A stretch of DNA of 64,000 nt from Parafrigoribacterium mesophilum (GTDB taxonomy: Bacteria > Actinomycetota > Actinomycetes > Actinomycetales > Microbacteriaceae). The position numbers and the translations under genes are program-made. Below, one piece after another: positions 44,886-54,258 of the stretch; position 1 is the first letter of the stretch, and each line of letters opens with the position of its first letter. The notes beneath the pieces were generated by a model that was given only the letters and a program-made list of their open reading frames with translations, had not been told where the DNA came from and searched no databases. The stretch covers positions 19,664-83,663 of the forward strand of contig NZ_JBDJAF010000007.1 in the NCBI RefSeq assembly GCF_039652555.1, read 5' to 3'.

Positions 44886-46987
44886 CCGCCAGCACCCCGG
44901 CCCCGCTGTCCGAGGAGGAGAAGCTCGAGCTTGAACTCGCCGAGCAGGCCCGCCTCGGCGCCGACGACTGGATGAGCATCAAGCCAGGCAAGGCGGAGCA
45001 CTTCGGCACGAGCTTCAAGCGGCTGATCGGCCTGCTGCGGCCGCACGCGGTGGCCTTCGTCTTCGTCTCGTTCCTCGGGGCGATCGGCGTCGTGCTCGCA
45101 GTCATCGCGCCCAAGGTGCTCGGTGAGGCGACCAACATCATCTTCGAGGGCGTCGTTTCGAAGATGCTGCCCACGGGCGTCACCCAGGCCCAGGCCGTCG
45201 ACCAGCTGCGCGCCTCCGGTCAGAACGAGCTCGCGAACATGGTCTCTGCCATGCATCTGACCCCGGGTCAGGGCATCGACTTCATCGGCCTCAGCCGCGT
45301 GCTGATCGTGGTCCTCGCGCTGTACCTCGCGGCGTCCTTCCTCAACTGGGTGCAGGGCTACGTGATCAACGCGATCATGATGACGACCATGTTCCAGCTG
45401 CGGGAAGACGTCGAGACCAAGATCAACCGGATGCCGCTGCGCTACTTCGACAAGGTGCAACGCGGCGAGCTGATCTCGCGGGTGACGAACGACATCGACA
45501 ACATCACCCAGACCATGCAGCAGTCGCTCTCCACGGCGCTGACCAATGTGCTCACCGTCCTGGGCGTGCTGATCATGATGTTCACGATCTCCTGGCAGCT
45601 GACCCTCGTGGCGCTCGTGAGCCTGCCACTGATGGCGGTGATCTTCGGCATCATCGGGCCGAAGTCGCAGAAGGCGTTCGGAATCCAGTGGCGCAAGGTC
45701 GGGCGGCTGAACGCCCGGGTCGAGGAGTCGTTCTCGGGACACGCGCTGGTGAAGGTGTTCGGCCGCGAACAGGATGCCCTTACCGGATTCAAGGCCGAGA
45801 ACCAGGAGCTGTTCGAGGCGTCGTTCAAGGCGCAGTTCCTCTCCGGCATGATGATGCCGGCCATGATGTTCGTGGGCAACCTCACCTACGTCGGCATCGC
45901 CGTGCTCGGCGGGCTCATGGTCGCCGGCGGCCAGGTGCGCCTCGGCGACGTGCAGGCGTTCATCCAGTACTCCCAGCAGTTCACCCAGCCGCTGTCGGAG
46001 CTCGGCGGCATGGCCGCGGTCGTGCAGTCGGGCACCGCCTCCGCCGAGCGGGTCTTTGAAATGCTCGACGCCGACGAGCAGGAACCGGATGCCGAGGATG
46101 CTCAGGCCCCGGTGGACGGCGACGGCACGATCGTCTTCGAGAACGTGCAGTTCGCCTACACGCCGGAACGGCCGCTGATCCGCAACCTCAGCTTCTCCGT
46201 CGAGCCGGGGCAGACGGTCGCGATCGTCGGGCCGACCGGTGCGGGCAAAACCACGCTGGTCAACCTGATCATGCGGTTCTACGAGTTGAGCGCAGGGCGC
46301 ATCCTGGTCGATGGGCAGGACATCGCCGGTCTGCGGCGCAATGACGTGCGTGCGCGCACCGGAATGGTGCTCCAGGATCCGTGGCTGTTCGCCGGAACGA
46401 TTCGCGAGAACATCCGGTACGGGCGGCAGGATGCCACCGATGACGAAGTGCTCGAGGCAGCGAAGACCACCTATGTCGACCGCTTCGTGCGCTCGCTGCC
46501 CGACGGCTACGACACGCTGCTCGACGAGGAGGCGTCGAACGTGTCGGCGGGGGAGAAGCAGCTGATCACGATCGCCCGGGCCTTCGTGGCGCGGCCCAGC
46601 GTGTTGATCCTGGATGAGGCGACCAGCTCGGTCGACACCCGCACCGAGTTGCTGCTGCAGCACGCGATGGCAGCACTGCGGGCCGGGCGCACCTCGTTCG
46701 TGATCGCGCATCGACTGTCGACCATCCGCGACGCGGACCTGATCCTGGTGATGGAGCGGGGCGACATCGTGGAGCACGGCACCCACCCGGAGCTGATCGG
46801 GCGAAAAGGTGCGTACTGGCGGTTGTACAACTCGCAATTCGAGCAGGCGGCCACCGACTTGGATGCTGAGGCCGCGGTGCACGAGGGGCCACAGGACCTG
46901 GCGGCGGGTTCGGCCGACGACGACAGCCGCGAGTCCAACGACGCCCGCGAGCCGAACCGCGAGACGAACACAGAGTACGCGGGCTAG
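44882..46987 (+). CDS. heterodimeric ABC exporter subunit with consensus ATP site
   Basis: 701 aa. A ~45-residue acidic leader, six membrane segments with an unusually long first external loop (about residues 80-135, QAVDQLRASGQNELANMVSA), then the ATPase: Walker A GPTGAGKTTL (about 450), signature VSAGEKQLITIAR, Walker B VLILDEATSSVD and switch His in VIAHRLST. The consensus site complements the degenerate one in the upstream subunit. The C-terminal ~60 residues are a disordered Asp/Arg/Glu tail. It converges on the next gene with overlapping stop codons (CTAG, 46984-46987). Confidence 0.92.
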
Positions 46988-48120
46988 CTCACACCGATCC
47001 AGCGGCGTATCCGAGATGCACCGTACCCATCCTTCTCGGAGGAGATCGTCTCGGTGGCCGTGTCGAAGTGGCCATACGGGGGCCGGCCGCCGGCGAAGGT
47101 GACATCCACCCGGGCGACACGACGATGGCCGAACTCGACGTAGCAGACACCGTTGCCGTCGTAGGTGCGTGTGGTCTCGCCGGAAGTGATCCGCGCGGTG
47201 ATCGCATCCGCCACGACCGCCGCCTGACCCTCGGCGAACACCCCCGCCTTCGGGGTGCCGACGCTGGTGACATCTCCGATCGCGAAGACGTCCGGGTAGT
47301 CGGTTTGCAGCGTCAGCGCATCCACGGGCACCCAACCGCCGACGGCCAGCCCCGACTCGGCGACCACGGCCGGCACCACATGCTTGGGCACACCCAGGAA
47401 GAGGTCATAGGGCATGGTGGACCCATCGGCGAACACCACCTCGTGAGCATCCGGGTTCAGCGCCGTGATCTTCCGCTGAGGGTGCCATTCGATATCCCGT
47501 TCCGCGAATGCGGTGAGCAGCGCTTCGGATGCGGCCGGTACCGGGGGCACCGGGCTCGGCAGTGGCATCACCACCGCGATCTCGCAGTCGGCGCGCAGCC
47601 CGCGGCTGGTCAGGTACTCGTGGATCAGCAGAGCCGTTTCGCTCGGCGCCGGCGGGCACTTGAACGGCGTCGATGTGACGCCAACGACCACCCGGCCACC
47701 GCTGAATCCGGCGATCACGTCGCGCACCGCGAATGCACCGCGGTTCGTATAGAACTCGTGTCCGTCCTCGACAAGCCCGGGCGTCGCCGCCGGGTCGAGG
47801 TCCGCGCCGAGCGCCACGACAAGGAAATCCGCATCGAACGTGCCCGCATCGGTGTCGACCCGCTTGGTTGCCGGGTCGATCGAGCGGATGGTGGTGCGGA
47901 TGAACCGCACTCCGGGCTTGTCGATCCGGTCGTAGGGGTGGCTCACCTCGGCGGCGGTGCGTTTTCCGAACATGACATCAAGCTTGGAAAAGCCGAACAC
48001 GAAGTGGTCACGCCGGTCGATCAGGGTGATGTCGACGGCGGCGCCGAAGCGTTCCGACAGGCCGGCAGCCAGTTCCAGCCCGCCGAAGCCGGCACCGAGT
48101 ATGAGAACACGCGTGGTCAT
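46984..48120 (-). CDS. FAD-dependent pyridine-nucleotide/sulfide:quinone-type oxidoreductase
   Basis: 378 aa. FAD loop VLILGAGFGGLELAAGL (GxGxxG) at the N-terminus, second Rossmann region near GGRVVVGVTSTPFKCPPAPS, and the FAD-ribityl motif DVFAIGDVTSVGTPKAGVFA near residue 285. The FKCPPAP Cys is the position of the active-site cysteine in sulfide:quinone oxidoreductase-like enzymes (FKCPPAP is conserved in this subgroup), and the C-terminal segment is amphipathic. It may be SQR-like, flavocytochrome-like or an NDH-2 relative; the Cys favours the first. Stand-alone gene. Confidence 0.82.
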   Translation of the reverse strand: MTTRVLILGAGFGGLELAAGLSERFGAAVDITLIDRRDHFVFGFSKLDVMFGKRTAAEVSHPYDRIDKPGVRFIRTTIRSIDPATKRVDTDAGTFDADFLVVALGADLDPAATPGLVEDGHEFYTNRGAFAVRDVIAGFSGGRVVVGVTSTPFKCPPAPSETALLIHEYLTSRGLRADCEIAVVMPLPSPVPPVPAASEALLTAFAERDIEWHPQRKITALNPDAHEVVFADGSTMPYDLFLGVPKHVVPAVVAESGLAVGGWVPVDALTLQTDYPDVFAIGDVTSVGTPKAGVFAEGQAAVVADAITARITSGETTRTYDGNGVCYVEFGHRRVARVDVTFAGGRPPYGHFDTATETISSEKDGYGASRIRRWIGVS

Positions 48121-48187
48121 CTAAGCAACTCCCGTTCCGCTAGGCCCAGAATAGCGTCGGCCGGGCGAACGAGGGCGTTGCGCGGAT

Positions 48188-48766
48188 TCAGACGTGCAGG
48201 GCGGGCCGGTAGATGAGCTCTTGGATGTTGCGGTCGAGCGTTCGGGTCTCGAGCAGCTCGAGGTCGAAGTCGGCCGCTCCCTGAAAGATCGGGGCTTCCC
48301 CGGTTTGGCCGGTGATGACGGGGAACAGCGTCACTTGCACGCGGTCGACCAGGCCAGCAGCCATCAGCGCTCGGTTCATCGCCAGGCTGCCGTGCGAGCG
48401 CAACGGCACCTGGGACTCCTGCTTGAGTCCGGCGACGACGTCGACGGCGTCGCCGCGAGCGACGGCCGCGTCCGGCCAGTCGAGTGGCTCTTCCAGCGTG
48501 GTCGACACCACGGTCATGGGCAGGTTCCGCATCCGGGTGACCCAGGGGTCGCGCACGTCGGAGTCTTCGGTACTGGCGGCCAGCATCTGCGTAAACAACC
48601 GATAGGTGTGAGCACCGAAGATCATCCGCTGCTCTTGGTTGTACAGGGCGAGGCGGTGGTCGAGCAGTTCTGGGCCTTGCTTGCCCCAGTAGCCGGTCCA
48701 GTTGCCGCCGGCGCCGCCGAATCCGTCAAGGCTGGAAAAGACGTCGAAGGTGTAGGTAGCGGTCAC
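48188..48766 (-). CDS. dihydrofolate-reductase-like (RibD C-terminal fold) protein
   Basis: 192 aa, GTG start. YTFDVFSSLDGFGGAGGNWT at the N-terminus, MIFGAHTYRLF, SHGSLAMNRALMAAGLVDRV and VQVTLFPVITGQTGEAPIFQ follow the RibD_C/YyaP pattern. It is a second paralogue of the protein at 33255-33899, but of a different subgroup. Substrate unknown. It is divergent from the HelR gene with about 100 bp between, so the rifamycin-associated element lies in its upstream region too. Confidence 0.82.
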   Translation of the reverse strand: MTATYTFDVFSSLDGFGGAGGNWTGYWGKQGPELLDHRLALYNQEQRMIFGAHTYRLFTQMLAASTEDSDVRDPWVTRMRNLPMTVVSTTLEEPLDWPDAAVARGDAVDVVAGLKQESQVPLRSHGSLAMNRALMAAGLVDRVQVTLFPVITGQTGEAPIFQGAADFDLELLETRTLDRNIQELIYRPALHV

Positions 48767-48822
48767 GGTTGGATCCTGTCAGGCAACAGCACTTCCCTGC
48801 ATTTCCAATCTATATCTCAGTG

Positions 48823-48843
48823 GGGGTCTTGCCGCAAGGCCCC
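48823..48843 (+). promoter_or_regulatory. variant rifamycin-associated element (RAE)
   Basis: The left arm is GGGG, T, CTTGC; the centre is C; the right arm is GCAAG, G, CCCC. The known RAE is GGGG-CTTGC-G-GCAAG-CCCC, so this copy keeps both conserved half-sites and adds one base to each arm (T at 48827, G at 48839). It ends 24 bp before the start codon of the HelR-like gene, the position RAEs take in rifamycin-inducible genes. Confidence 0.75.
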
Positions 48844-48867
48844 GTTCGTGCCTGAGAATGGTCGATT

Positions 48868-51042
48868 GTGACTCTGACTACTGGCGCCTTTGACCTTCCC
48901 GACCGACTCGCCGCCAAGGCGGACCCGGCGCTGATCGCCGCCGACGATGAACAGTTCACGAAAATCGCCAACAGCCTCAAGACCGCCATCTCCGACCTCA
49001 CCGACCGGCTCGATGCGGAGCGGAGGGCGCCCGGCAGGGCGGGCCAGCAGGCGCTCGAACGGGATCTGGAAATCCACCGGCTGACGGCCCGCCTGCGCGC
49101 CCTGCGCCGCTTCGGGCTGGACCTGTGCCTGGGCCGGATGGTCAGCGCGGACAACCCGGAACCGGTGTATGTGGGGCGGCTCGGCCTCGCCGACAGCGAC
49201 GGGCGCCGGCTGCTGGTCGACTGGCGTTCCCCGGCTGCCGAGCCGTTCTTCGGAGCGACCCACGCTCACCCGATGGGACTGATCAGCCGCCGCCGCTACC
49301 GGTGGACCCGCGGCCGGATCAGCGACTACTGGGACGAGGTGTTCACCCCGGACGGGTTGCACAGCAACGCGGCGCTGGACGACCAGTCCGCCTTCATCGC
49401 GAGTCTCGGCAGCAGCCGGTCGCCCCGGATGCGCGACGTGCTCGGCACCATCCAGGCCGACCAGGATGCCATCATCCGCGCCGGCTCGCGCGGCGCGCTC
49501 GTGGTCGACGGCGGCCCCGGCACCGGGAAGACCGTCGTCGCGCTGCACCGCACCGCCTACCTGCTCTACTCCGACCCCCGCCTGGCGCGCAGCCGCGGCG
49601 GGGTACTGTTCGTCGGACCACACCAGGGCTATCTCGCCTACGTCGAGGACGTGCTGCCGAGCCTGGGAGAGGAGGGCGTGCAGCTGTGCACCCTGCGCGA
49701 TCTGGTCCCCGAAGGCGCCACGGCCACGGTGGAGACCGACCGCAACCTGGCCCGGCTGAAAGCATCCGCGCGGCTGATCGCTGCGATCGAGACAGCCGTC
49801 ACCTGGTACGAAACGCCGCCCGCCCAGGGAACGACGATCGAGACGCCGTGGTCGGATATCTGGCTCAGCGCCGCCGAGTGGGCCGAAGCGTTCGATGCGG
49901 CGGATGCGAGCACGCCGCACAATGAGGCACGCGACCAGGTCTGGGAGGCGCTCCTCGACATCGTGACCGACCGATTCGACGACGAGGAGGTGCCCCCGCA
50001 CCTGTTGCGCCGATCGCTGCTGCGGAACGAGGAACTGACCGGAACGTTCGCCAGGGCCTGGCCATTGCTGGACCCGGCCGGCATCGTCGCCGACCTGTGG
50101 TCAGTTCCCGCCTACCTGAGCCGCTGCGCCCCGTGGCTGACCGCCCACGAAGTCCGGATGCTCCAGCGCCCCGAACCCCGAGCCTGGACGGTGTCCGACC
50201 TGCCGTTCCTCGACGCCGCACGCCTTCGGGTCGGCGACCCGGATGCCACCCGCCGCACGCGGCAGCGTGCCGCCGCGCTCGCTGCCGAACGCGAGGAGAT
50301 GGACCGCGTGGTCGACGACCTGATCGCCGCCGACGACTCCGAGTTGCTGCTGATGTCGATGCTGCGCGGCCAGGACCTGCAGAACACGCTGGTCAACGAG
50401 GCCGCGCTGCCGTCAACCAGTCCGGACCTGCTCGCCGGCCCGTTCGCGCACATCGTCGTGGACGAGGCCCAGGAATTGACGGATGCCGAGTGGCAGATGC
50501 TGCTGAGCCGCTGCCCGTCCCGCAGCTTCACGATTGTGGGCGACCGTGCCCAGGCCCGGCACGGCTTCACCGAGTCGTGGCAGGACCGGCTGGAGAGGGT
50601 CGGGCTGGAGAAGATCCGGCTGGCGTCGCTGACCATCAACTACCGCACGCCGGAAGAGGTGATGGCGGAGGCTGAACCGGTCATCCGAGCGGTGATGCCC
50701 GACGCCAACGTGCCGACCTCGGTCCGCAGCAGCGGCACCCCGGTCATGCGCCGGCCGACGTCGGAGCTGGGCTCCATCATCGACACCTGGCTCGCCGCGC
50801 ACGCCGAGGGGATCGCCAGCGTGATCGGGACTGGAGACATCCGAACCGGCCCGTTGCCGACGACCTCCCGCGTCCGATCGCTGACCCCGGTCCTGGCCAA
50901 GGGTCTCGAGTTCGATCTGGTCGTCCTCATCGACCCGGACACGTTCGGCTCCGGCATCGAAGGAGCGGTCGACCGCTACGTCGCGATGACTCGAGCGACG
51001 CAGCAACTGGTGATCCTCACGACCGCTGGTGCCAAGCGGTAG
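48868..51042 (+). CDS. helR: HelR: HelD-like RNA polymerase recycling ATPase, rifamycin resistance
   Basis: 724 aa, GTG start. It has the HelD architecture: N-terminal coiled coil that enters the polymerase channel (TKIANSLKTAISDLTDRLDA, about residues 25-75), then a UvrD/Rep-type ATPase with Walker A VDGGPGTGKTVVALHRTAYL (about 212), Walker B IVVDEAQELTDAEWQML (about 525), GDRAQARHGFTESW and the C-terminal YVAMTRATQQLVIL. HelR subtype proteins displace rifamycins from RNA polymerase and rescue stalled polymerase. The RAE directly upstream supports the HelR assignment over ordinary HelD and predicts induction by rifamycins. Confidence 0.88.
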   Translation: MTLTTGAFDLPDRLAAKADPALIAADDEQFTKIANSLKTAISDLTDRLDAERRAPGRAGQQALERDLEIHRLTARLRALRRFGLDLCLGRMVSADNPEPVYVGRLGLADSDGRRLLVDWRSPAAEPFFGATHAHPMGLISRRRYRWTRGRISDYWDEVFTPDGLHSNAALDDQSAFIASLGSSRSPRMRDVLGTIQADQDAIIRAGSRGALVVDGGPGTGKTVVALHRTAYLLYSDPRLARSRGGVLFVGPHQGYLAYVEDVLPSLGEEGVQLCTLRDLVPEGATATVETDRNLARLKASARLIAAIETAVTWYETPPAQGTTIETPWSDIWLSAAEWAEAFDAADASTPHNEARDQVWEALLDIVTDRFDDEEVPPHLLRRSLLRNEELTGTFARAWPLLDPAGIVADLWSVPAYLSRCAPWLTAHEVRMLQRPEPRAWTVSDLPFLDAARLRVGDPDATRRTRQRAAALAAEREEMDRVVDDLIAADDSELLLMSMLRGQDLQNTLVNEAALPSTSPDLLAGPFAHIVVDEAQELTDAEWQMLLSRCPSRSFTIVGDRAQARHGFTESWQDRLERVGLEKIRLASLTINYRTPEEVMAEAEPVIRAVMPDANVPTSVRSSGTPVMRRPTSELGSIIDTWLAAHAEGIASVIGTGDIRTGPLPTTSRVRSLTPVLAKGLEFDLVVLIDPDTFGSGIEGAVDRYVAMTRATQQLVILTTAGAKR

Positions 51043-51100
51043 CCGTGATCGAGGGGTCAGCCGCCGCGTTGGCCGGATTCTCGCCGCAACGGCGGTCCGC

Positions 51101-51685
51101 TCAGTCCGCGTCCAGCTCCTCGAGGAGGCGTAAACCGCGCTGAGCCCAGGCGATCTCGCCTTTGGCCTGCTCGATCAGCCCCTCGTAGGTGAACCGCTTG
51201 AAGGCAACCGTCTTGCGACGTTCTGCGGCCGCGGTGACGGCGAGTCGCCGACGCAGCATGGGATTCGAAACAGTGTCGATAGCCTCGAGCTCATCCTCCC
51301 AGATCCCGAGCTGCTCGGTGTGGTGGGCGATGTGCCCCTGGAAGAATTCGCGGGCGGCGGCGGTGCTGGCGGATTCGAGGTAGGCGGCACGCAGGTGCGC
51401 GGGATCGCGCACGCGCGCGTAGACGAGAGGCTCGTTCATCCAGTCGACAAAGAACTGATCGCCCTTAGCGGTGACGCGGTACTGACGCTTCTTGCCTTTG
51501 GTGCCCCATGGAAGCACCTCACCCTCGATGAGCCCTTCCGCCTCCATCTTGCGCAGTTCCGGGTAGATCTGGGAATCGGGCGCGTGCCAGACGTGGCCGA
51601 CCGAGACCGAGAACTGCTTCTGCAGGTCGTAGCCGGTCAGTGGACTCACCCGCAGCAGAGCGAGCAAGGCGTGGCGCAAGCTCAT
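51101..51685 (-). CDS. PadR-family transcriptional regulator
   Basis: 194 aa, start behind AAGGGG. The N-terminal winged helix has LRHALLALLRVSPLTGYDLQ and APDSQIYPELRKMEAEGLIE with the YPxLxxLE-type recognition helix; the C-terminal ~100 residues are the PadR coiled-coil dimerisation domain (EFFQGHIAHHTEQLGIWEDE). It is last in line behind a methyl-THF/O-demethylase gene set on the same strand. PadR regulators often sense phenolic acids, which fits a cluster that probably demethylates methoxylated aromatics; this target is inferred. Confidence 0.85.
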   Translation of the reverse strand: MSLRHALLALLRVSPLTGYDLQKQFSVSVGHVWHAPDSQIYPELRKMEAEGLIEGEVLPWGTKGKKRQYRVTAKGDQFFVDWMNEPLVYARVRDPAHLRAAYLESASTAAAREFFQGHIAHHTEQLGIWEDELEAIDTVSNPMLRRRLAVTAAAERRKTVAFKRFTYEGLIEQAKGEIAWAQRGLRLLEELDAD

Positions 51686-51740
51686 GGATGCCCCTTCAGG
51701 TGAGCGCGAAAAGTCGGCCGGTGTCGCGGCACGGCGGTGC

Positions 51741-51796
51741 GTGGAAAAGGCCGGGTGGAAATGACCGAGTGGAAATGACCGGTTGGAAATGAACGG
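51741..51796. repeat. four tandem 14-bp repeats
   Basis: Units start at 51741, 51755, 51769 and 51783; consensus GTGGAAATGACCGG, the first and last diverged by 2-3 bases. They lie between the PadR gene and the demethylase gene. Such iterated sites can bind a regulator, or be a small expanding repeat. Confidence 0.8.
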
Positions 51797-51832
51797 GGAG
51801 AAGCACGGGCGCGAGCCGCGGGCTTCTCCCCG
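51794..51832 (-). terminator. strong hairpin after the O-demethylase gene
   Basis: 11-bp arms CGGGGAGAAGC (51794-51804) and GCTTCTCCCCG (51822-51832), 17-nt loop, 21 bp beyond the demethylase stop. It lacks a long T run on the minus strand, so it may act as a terminator or attenuator before padR. Confidence 0.6.
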
Positions 51833-51853
51833 GTGTTCAGGATCGTGCGGCGA

Positions 51854-53266
51854 CTACTCGTTCTTGTAGCCGGTGCGCCAGCCTCCCTTGTACTCAGCGC
51901 GAGCGACGGTGGAGTACGGGACGGGGCTGACGACGACGCGAACCTCGGTCTGCTCGTGCGGCTCGACGGAGGCCTTCGAGCTGCCGCCGTTCGGCTCTCC
52001 CCAGACGACCTTCAACTCGGTGCCCTCGGGGACATCCGGGTTGACGGTCGCAAGCGACAGGGCGCGACGCTCGTTCGAGCTGTAGCCGGTGAACATGGAG
52101 TAGCCGACAACCGTGCCGTCGGCATCCACGACCGCGTCGTAGTTCGCCGAGCCGTAGTTGGCCAACGGCAGGTCGAAGAACTTGTAGTGCGGTCCATCGA
52201 CGTTCAGCAGTGAGCCCCAGACCTTCGTCAGGTCCTCGGCGTTCCAGGCAAGCGTGACCTTCTTGCGCTGGGTGGTCGGGTCGATCTTCTCCAGCGCGTC
52301 GCGGCCGATGAAGTCGTGGTCGAACTTGACGAACGTGCCGTAACCGAGCTCCCACGGGGTGAGGTAGTAGTCCTCGATGTTGTCAGAGACGAAGGAGCCG
52401 GCAAGGGTGCCGGTGGCCTCGTAGCTGTCGGCGCCGAGCCACGCCCGGTAGCCGGCCTCGGCCTCACCGGTGTAGATGGCCGGCAGCGGCGACGGGATCC
52501 AGCCCGACTCCAGCGTGTTCGACGGGTAGGCGCGCGATCCGACCGGGACCAGGCCGAACTCGACCCCGGCATCCACGATCGCGTCGCGGATGCGGTCGTG
52601 ATCGGCGTAGGGACCCCAGATCTCCAGGCCCGGCGCGCCGGCCATGCCGTGGCGGAGCGTGCGTACCGTGGTGCCGTCGATCGTCATGGTGGACATGTTG
52701 AAGAACTTCAGCTGCTCCAGCGGACCGCCGTTGAGCTTCTCGATCACTTGCCAGGCGTTCGGGCCCTGGATCTGGAAACGGTAGTAATTGCGGCTGACCG
52801 AGTGGCCGTACGGGCGTGAGGGCGAACGGCGGTCCACGACAATCTCGAGGTTCTTGTAGTCGCCCGTTTCGCCGTGGTAGAGCAGCCAGTTAGCGGCTGG
52901 CGAACGGCCCACATATACGTACTCGTCCTCTGCCTCACGGAACAGGATGCCGTCGCCGATGACGTGGCCGCCCGCGGTGGTGGGTACGTATTGCTTGGCC
53001 TTGTTGACCGGGAACACGGCGGTGGAGTTGATGATCGTGTTGGAGATCAACTTGATCGCGTCGGAGCCCTTGAGGAACAGGTTGTCCATGTGGTGCGACT
53101 GGTCGTAGAGCACGGCGGTGTCACGCCACGCCTTCTGCTCCTTGATCCAGTTCTGGAAGTCAGCCGGAACAACGGGGTAGATGTACGAGCCGATTTGCGA
53201 CTCGCGCAGGAGTTCGACGGGGCTTCCCGCCGCGTTGATCACGTCCTGCAGGTTCTTTGGTGCCAT
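51854..53266 (-). CDS. THF-dependent aromatic O-demethylase (LigM/DesA-like, GcvT family)
   Basis: 470 aa. It is an aminomethyltransferase-fold protein of the long LigM type: N-terminal AGSPVELLRESQIGSYIYPV, the conserved AVLYDQSHHMDNLFLKGSDA (with the YDQSHHM signature of LigM/DesA demethylases), HVIGDGILFREAEDEYVYVG, FQIQGPNAWQVIEKLN and EIWGPYADHDRIRDAIVDAG. LigM-type enzymes move the methyl of vanillate or 3-O-methylgallate onto tetrahydrofolate. The upstream metF-like and purU genes would oxidise that methyl group to formate, which supports this role over a glycine-cleavage function. Ordinary GcvT is shorter (~370 aa). Confidence 0.87.
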   Translation of the reverse strand: MAPKNLQDVINAAGSPVELLRESQIGSYIYPVVPADFQNWIKEQKAWRDTAVLYDQSHHMDNLFLKGSDAIKLISNTIINSTAVFPVNKAKQYVPTTAGGHVIGDGILFREAEDEYVYVGRSPAANWLLYHGETGDYKNLEIVVDRRSPSRPYGHSVSRNYYRFQIQGPNAWQVIEKLNGGPLEQLKFFNMSTMTIDGTTVRTLRHGMAGAPGLEIWGPYADHDRIRDAIVDAGVEFGLVPVGSRAYPSNTLESGWIPSPLPAIYTGEAEAGYRAWLGADSYEATGTLAGSFVSDNIEDYYLTPWELGYGTFVKFDHDFIGRDALEKIDPTTQRKKVTLAWNAEDLTKVWGSLLNVDGPHYKFFDLPLANYGSANYDAVVDADGTVVGYSMFTGYSSNERRALSLATVNPDVPEGTELKVVWGEPNGGSSKASVEPHEQTEVRVVVSPVPYSTVARAEYKGGWRTGYKNE

Positions 53267-53350
53267 ATTTGTTTCTCTTTTCCTTGTGATGGTGGTGGAT
53301 TGGTCGGGGTGGTCTGGATGCCGCGGGGTGCCGTGATCGCCGGGTCGGGC

Positions 53351-54223
53351 TCAGAAGACGATGGTTTGTGTTCCGTGCCGGATGACGCGGTCCTCGGCGT
53401 GCCATTGCACGGCTCGGGACAGCACCGCGCGCTCGACGTAGGCGCCGCGTGCTTGAAGATCGGCAGCGGTCATCGAGTGGTCGACGCGTGCGACATCCTG
53501 CTCGATGATGGGTCCTTCGTCGAGGTCTTCTGTGACGTAGTGCGAGGTCGCGCCGATGAGCTTCACACCGCGTTCCTTGGCTTTGCGGTAGGGCGCAGCG
53601 CCGATGAACGCGGGCAGGAAGGAATGGTGGATGTTGATCACCGGCACACCGACCCCCTCGAGGAAGCCATCCGAGAGGATCTGCATGTACCGCGCGAGGA
53701 CGACGAAGTCGACGTTGCCGGCGAGCAGTTTGACGATCTCGGCTTCCGCGGCGGACTTGTCCGGCCCCTGCGAGGGGACGTGAAAGAACGGTATCCCGAA
53801 GGAGCGCACCCCCTCGGCGGTGGTGGTGTGGTTGCTGATGACCATCGGGATGGTCACCGGCAGTTCCCCGCGTCGGTGACGCCACAACAGCTCCAGCAGG
53901 CAGTGGTCGCTGGTCGAGACCAGGATCGCCATGCGCTTGGGGATGGACTGGTCGGTGAGGGTCCACGTCAGGTTCAGCGGGGTGAGGGTCTTGTCCAGGT
54001 CCGCCTCGATCTCGGGGATTGCGGCCTGCAGGTCGGGCCGGTGGAACACCACCCGCTGGAAGAATGCGCCACCATCCGGGTTGTCGGTGAATTGGTCCAG
54101 AGTGACGATGTTGCCCCGGTTGCGGGTGATCAGCGCGGCTACCGCACTCACGATGCCCGGTTTGTCCGGCCCGTGCACAATCAGACAGGCGCGGTTGCGC
54201 AGCACTTCCATATTCATCGCCAT
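53351..54223 (-). CDS. purU: formyltetrahydrofolate deformylase
   Basis: 290 aa from ATG 54223 with GAGG 8 bases upstream. N-terminal ACT domain (CLIVHGPDKPGIVSAVAALI), then the hydrolase domain: LVSTSDHCLLELLWRHRRGE (S-D-H-CLxxLL), MVISNHTTTAEGVRSFGIPF, VVLARYMQILSDGFL, the catalytic NIHHSFLPAFIGAAPY (N-x-H-x-S-xLP) and GATSHYVTEDLDEGPII with its conserved Asp. It splits 10-formyl-THF into formate and THF. Lying between a metF-like gene and a LigM-like gene, it presumably vents C1 units from aromatic demethylation rather than serving purine synthesis. Confidence 0.93.
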   Translation of the reverse strand: MAMNMEVLRNRACLIVHGPDKPGIVSAVAALITRNRGNIVTLDQFTDNPDGGAFFQRVVFHRPDLQAAIPEIEADLDKTLTPLNLTWTLTDQSIPKRMAILVSTSDHCLLELLWRHRRGELPVTIPMVISNHTTTAEGVRSFGIPFFHVPSQGPDKSAAEAEIVKLLAGNVDFVVLARYMQILSDGFLEGVGVPVINIHHSFLPAFIGAAPYRKAKERGVKLIGATSHYVTEDLDEGPIIEQDVARVDHSMTAADLQARGAYVERAVLSRAVQWHAEDRVIRHGTQTIVF

Positions 54224-54234
54224 TGATGCATCCT

Positions 54235-54258
54235 CTTCTAGTTTTTCTTCTAGTTTTT
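54235..54258. repeat. 12-bp tandem duplication over the metF-like stop codon
   Basis: CTTCTAGTTTTT occurs twice in a row (54235-54246, 54247-54258); the second unit contains the stop codon of the metF-like gene, so the stop is present twice. Confidence 0.8.

Noticed and set aside
46984..46987. CTAG shared by the stop codons of convergent genes
   Set aside because: An ordinary consequence of tight packing; both genes are intact.
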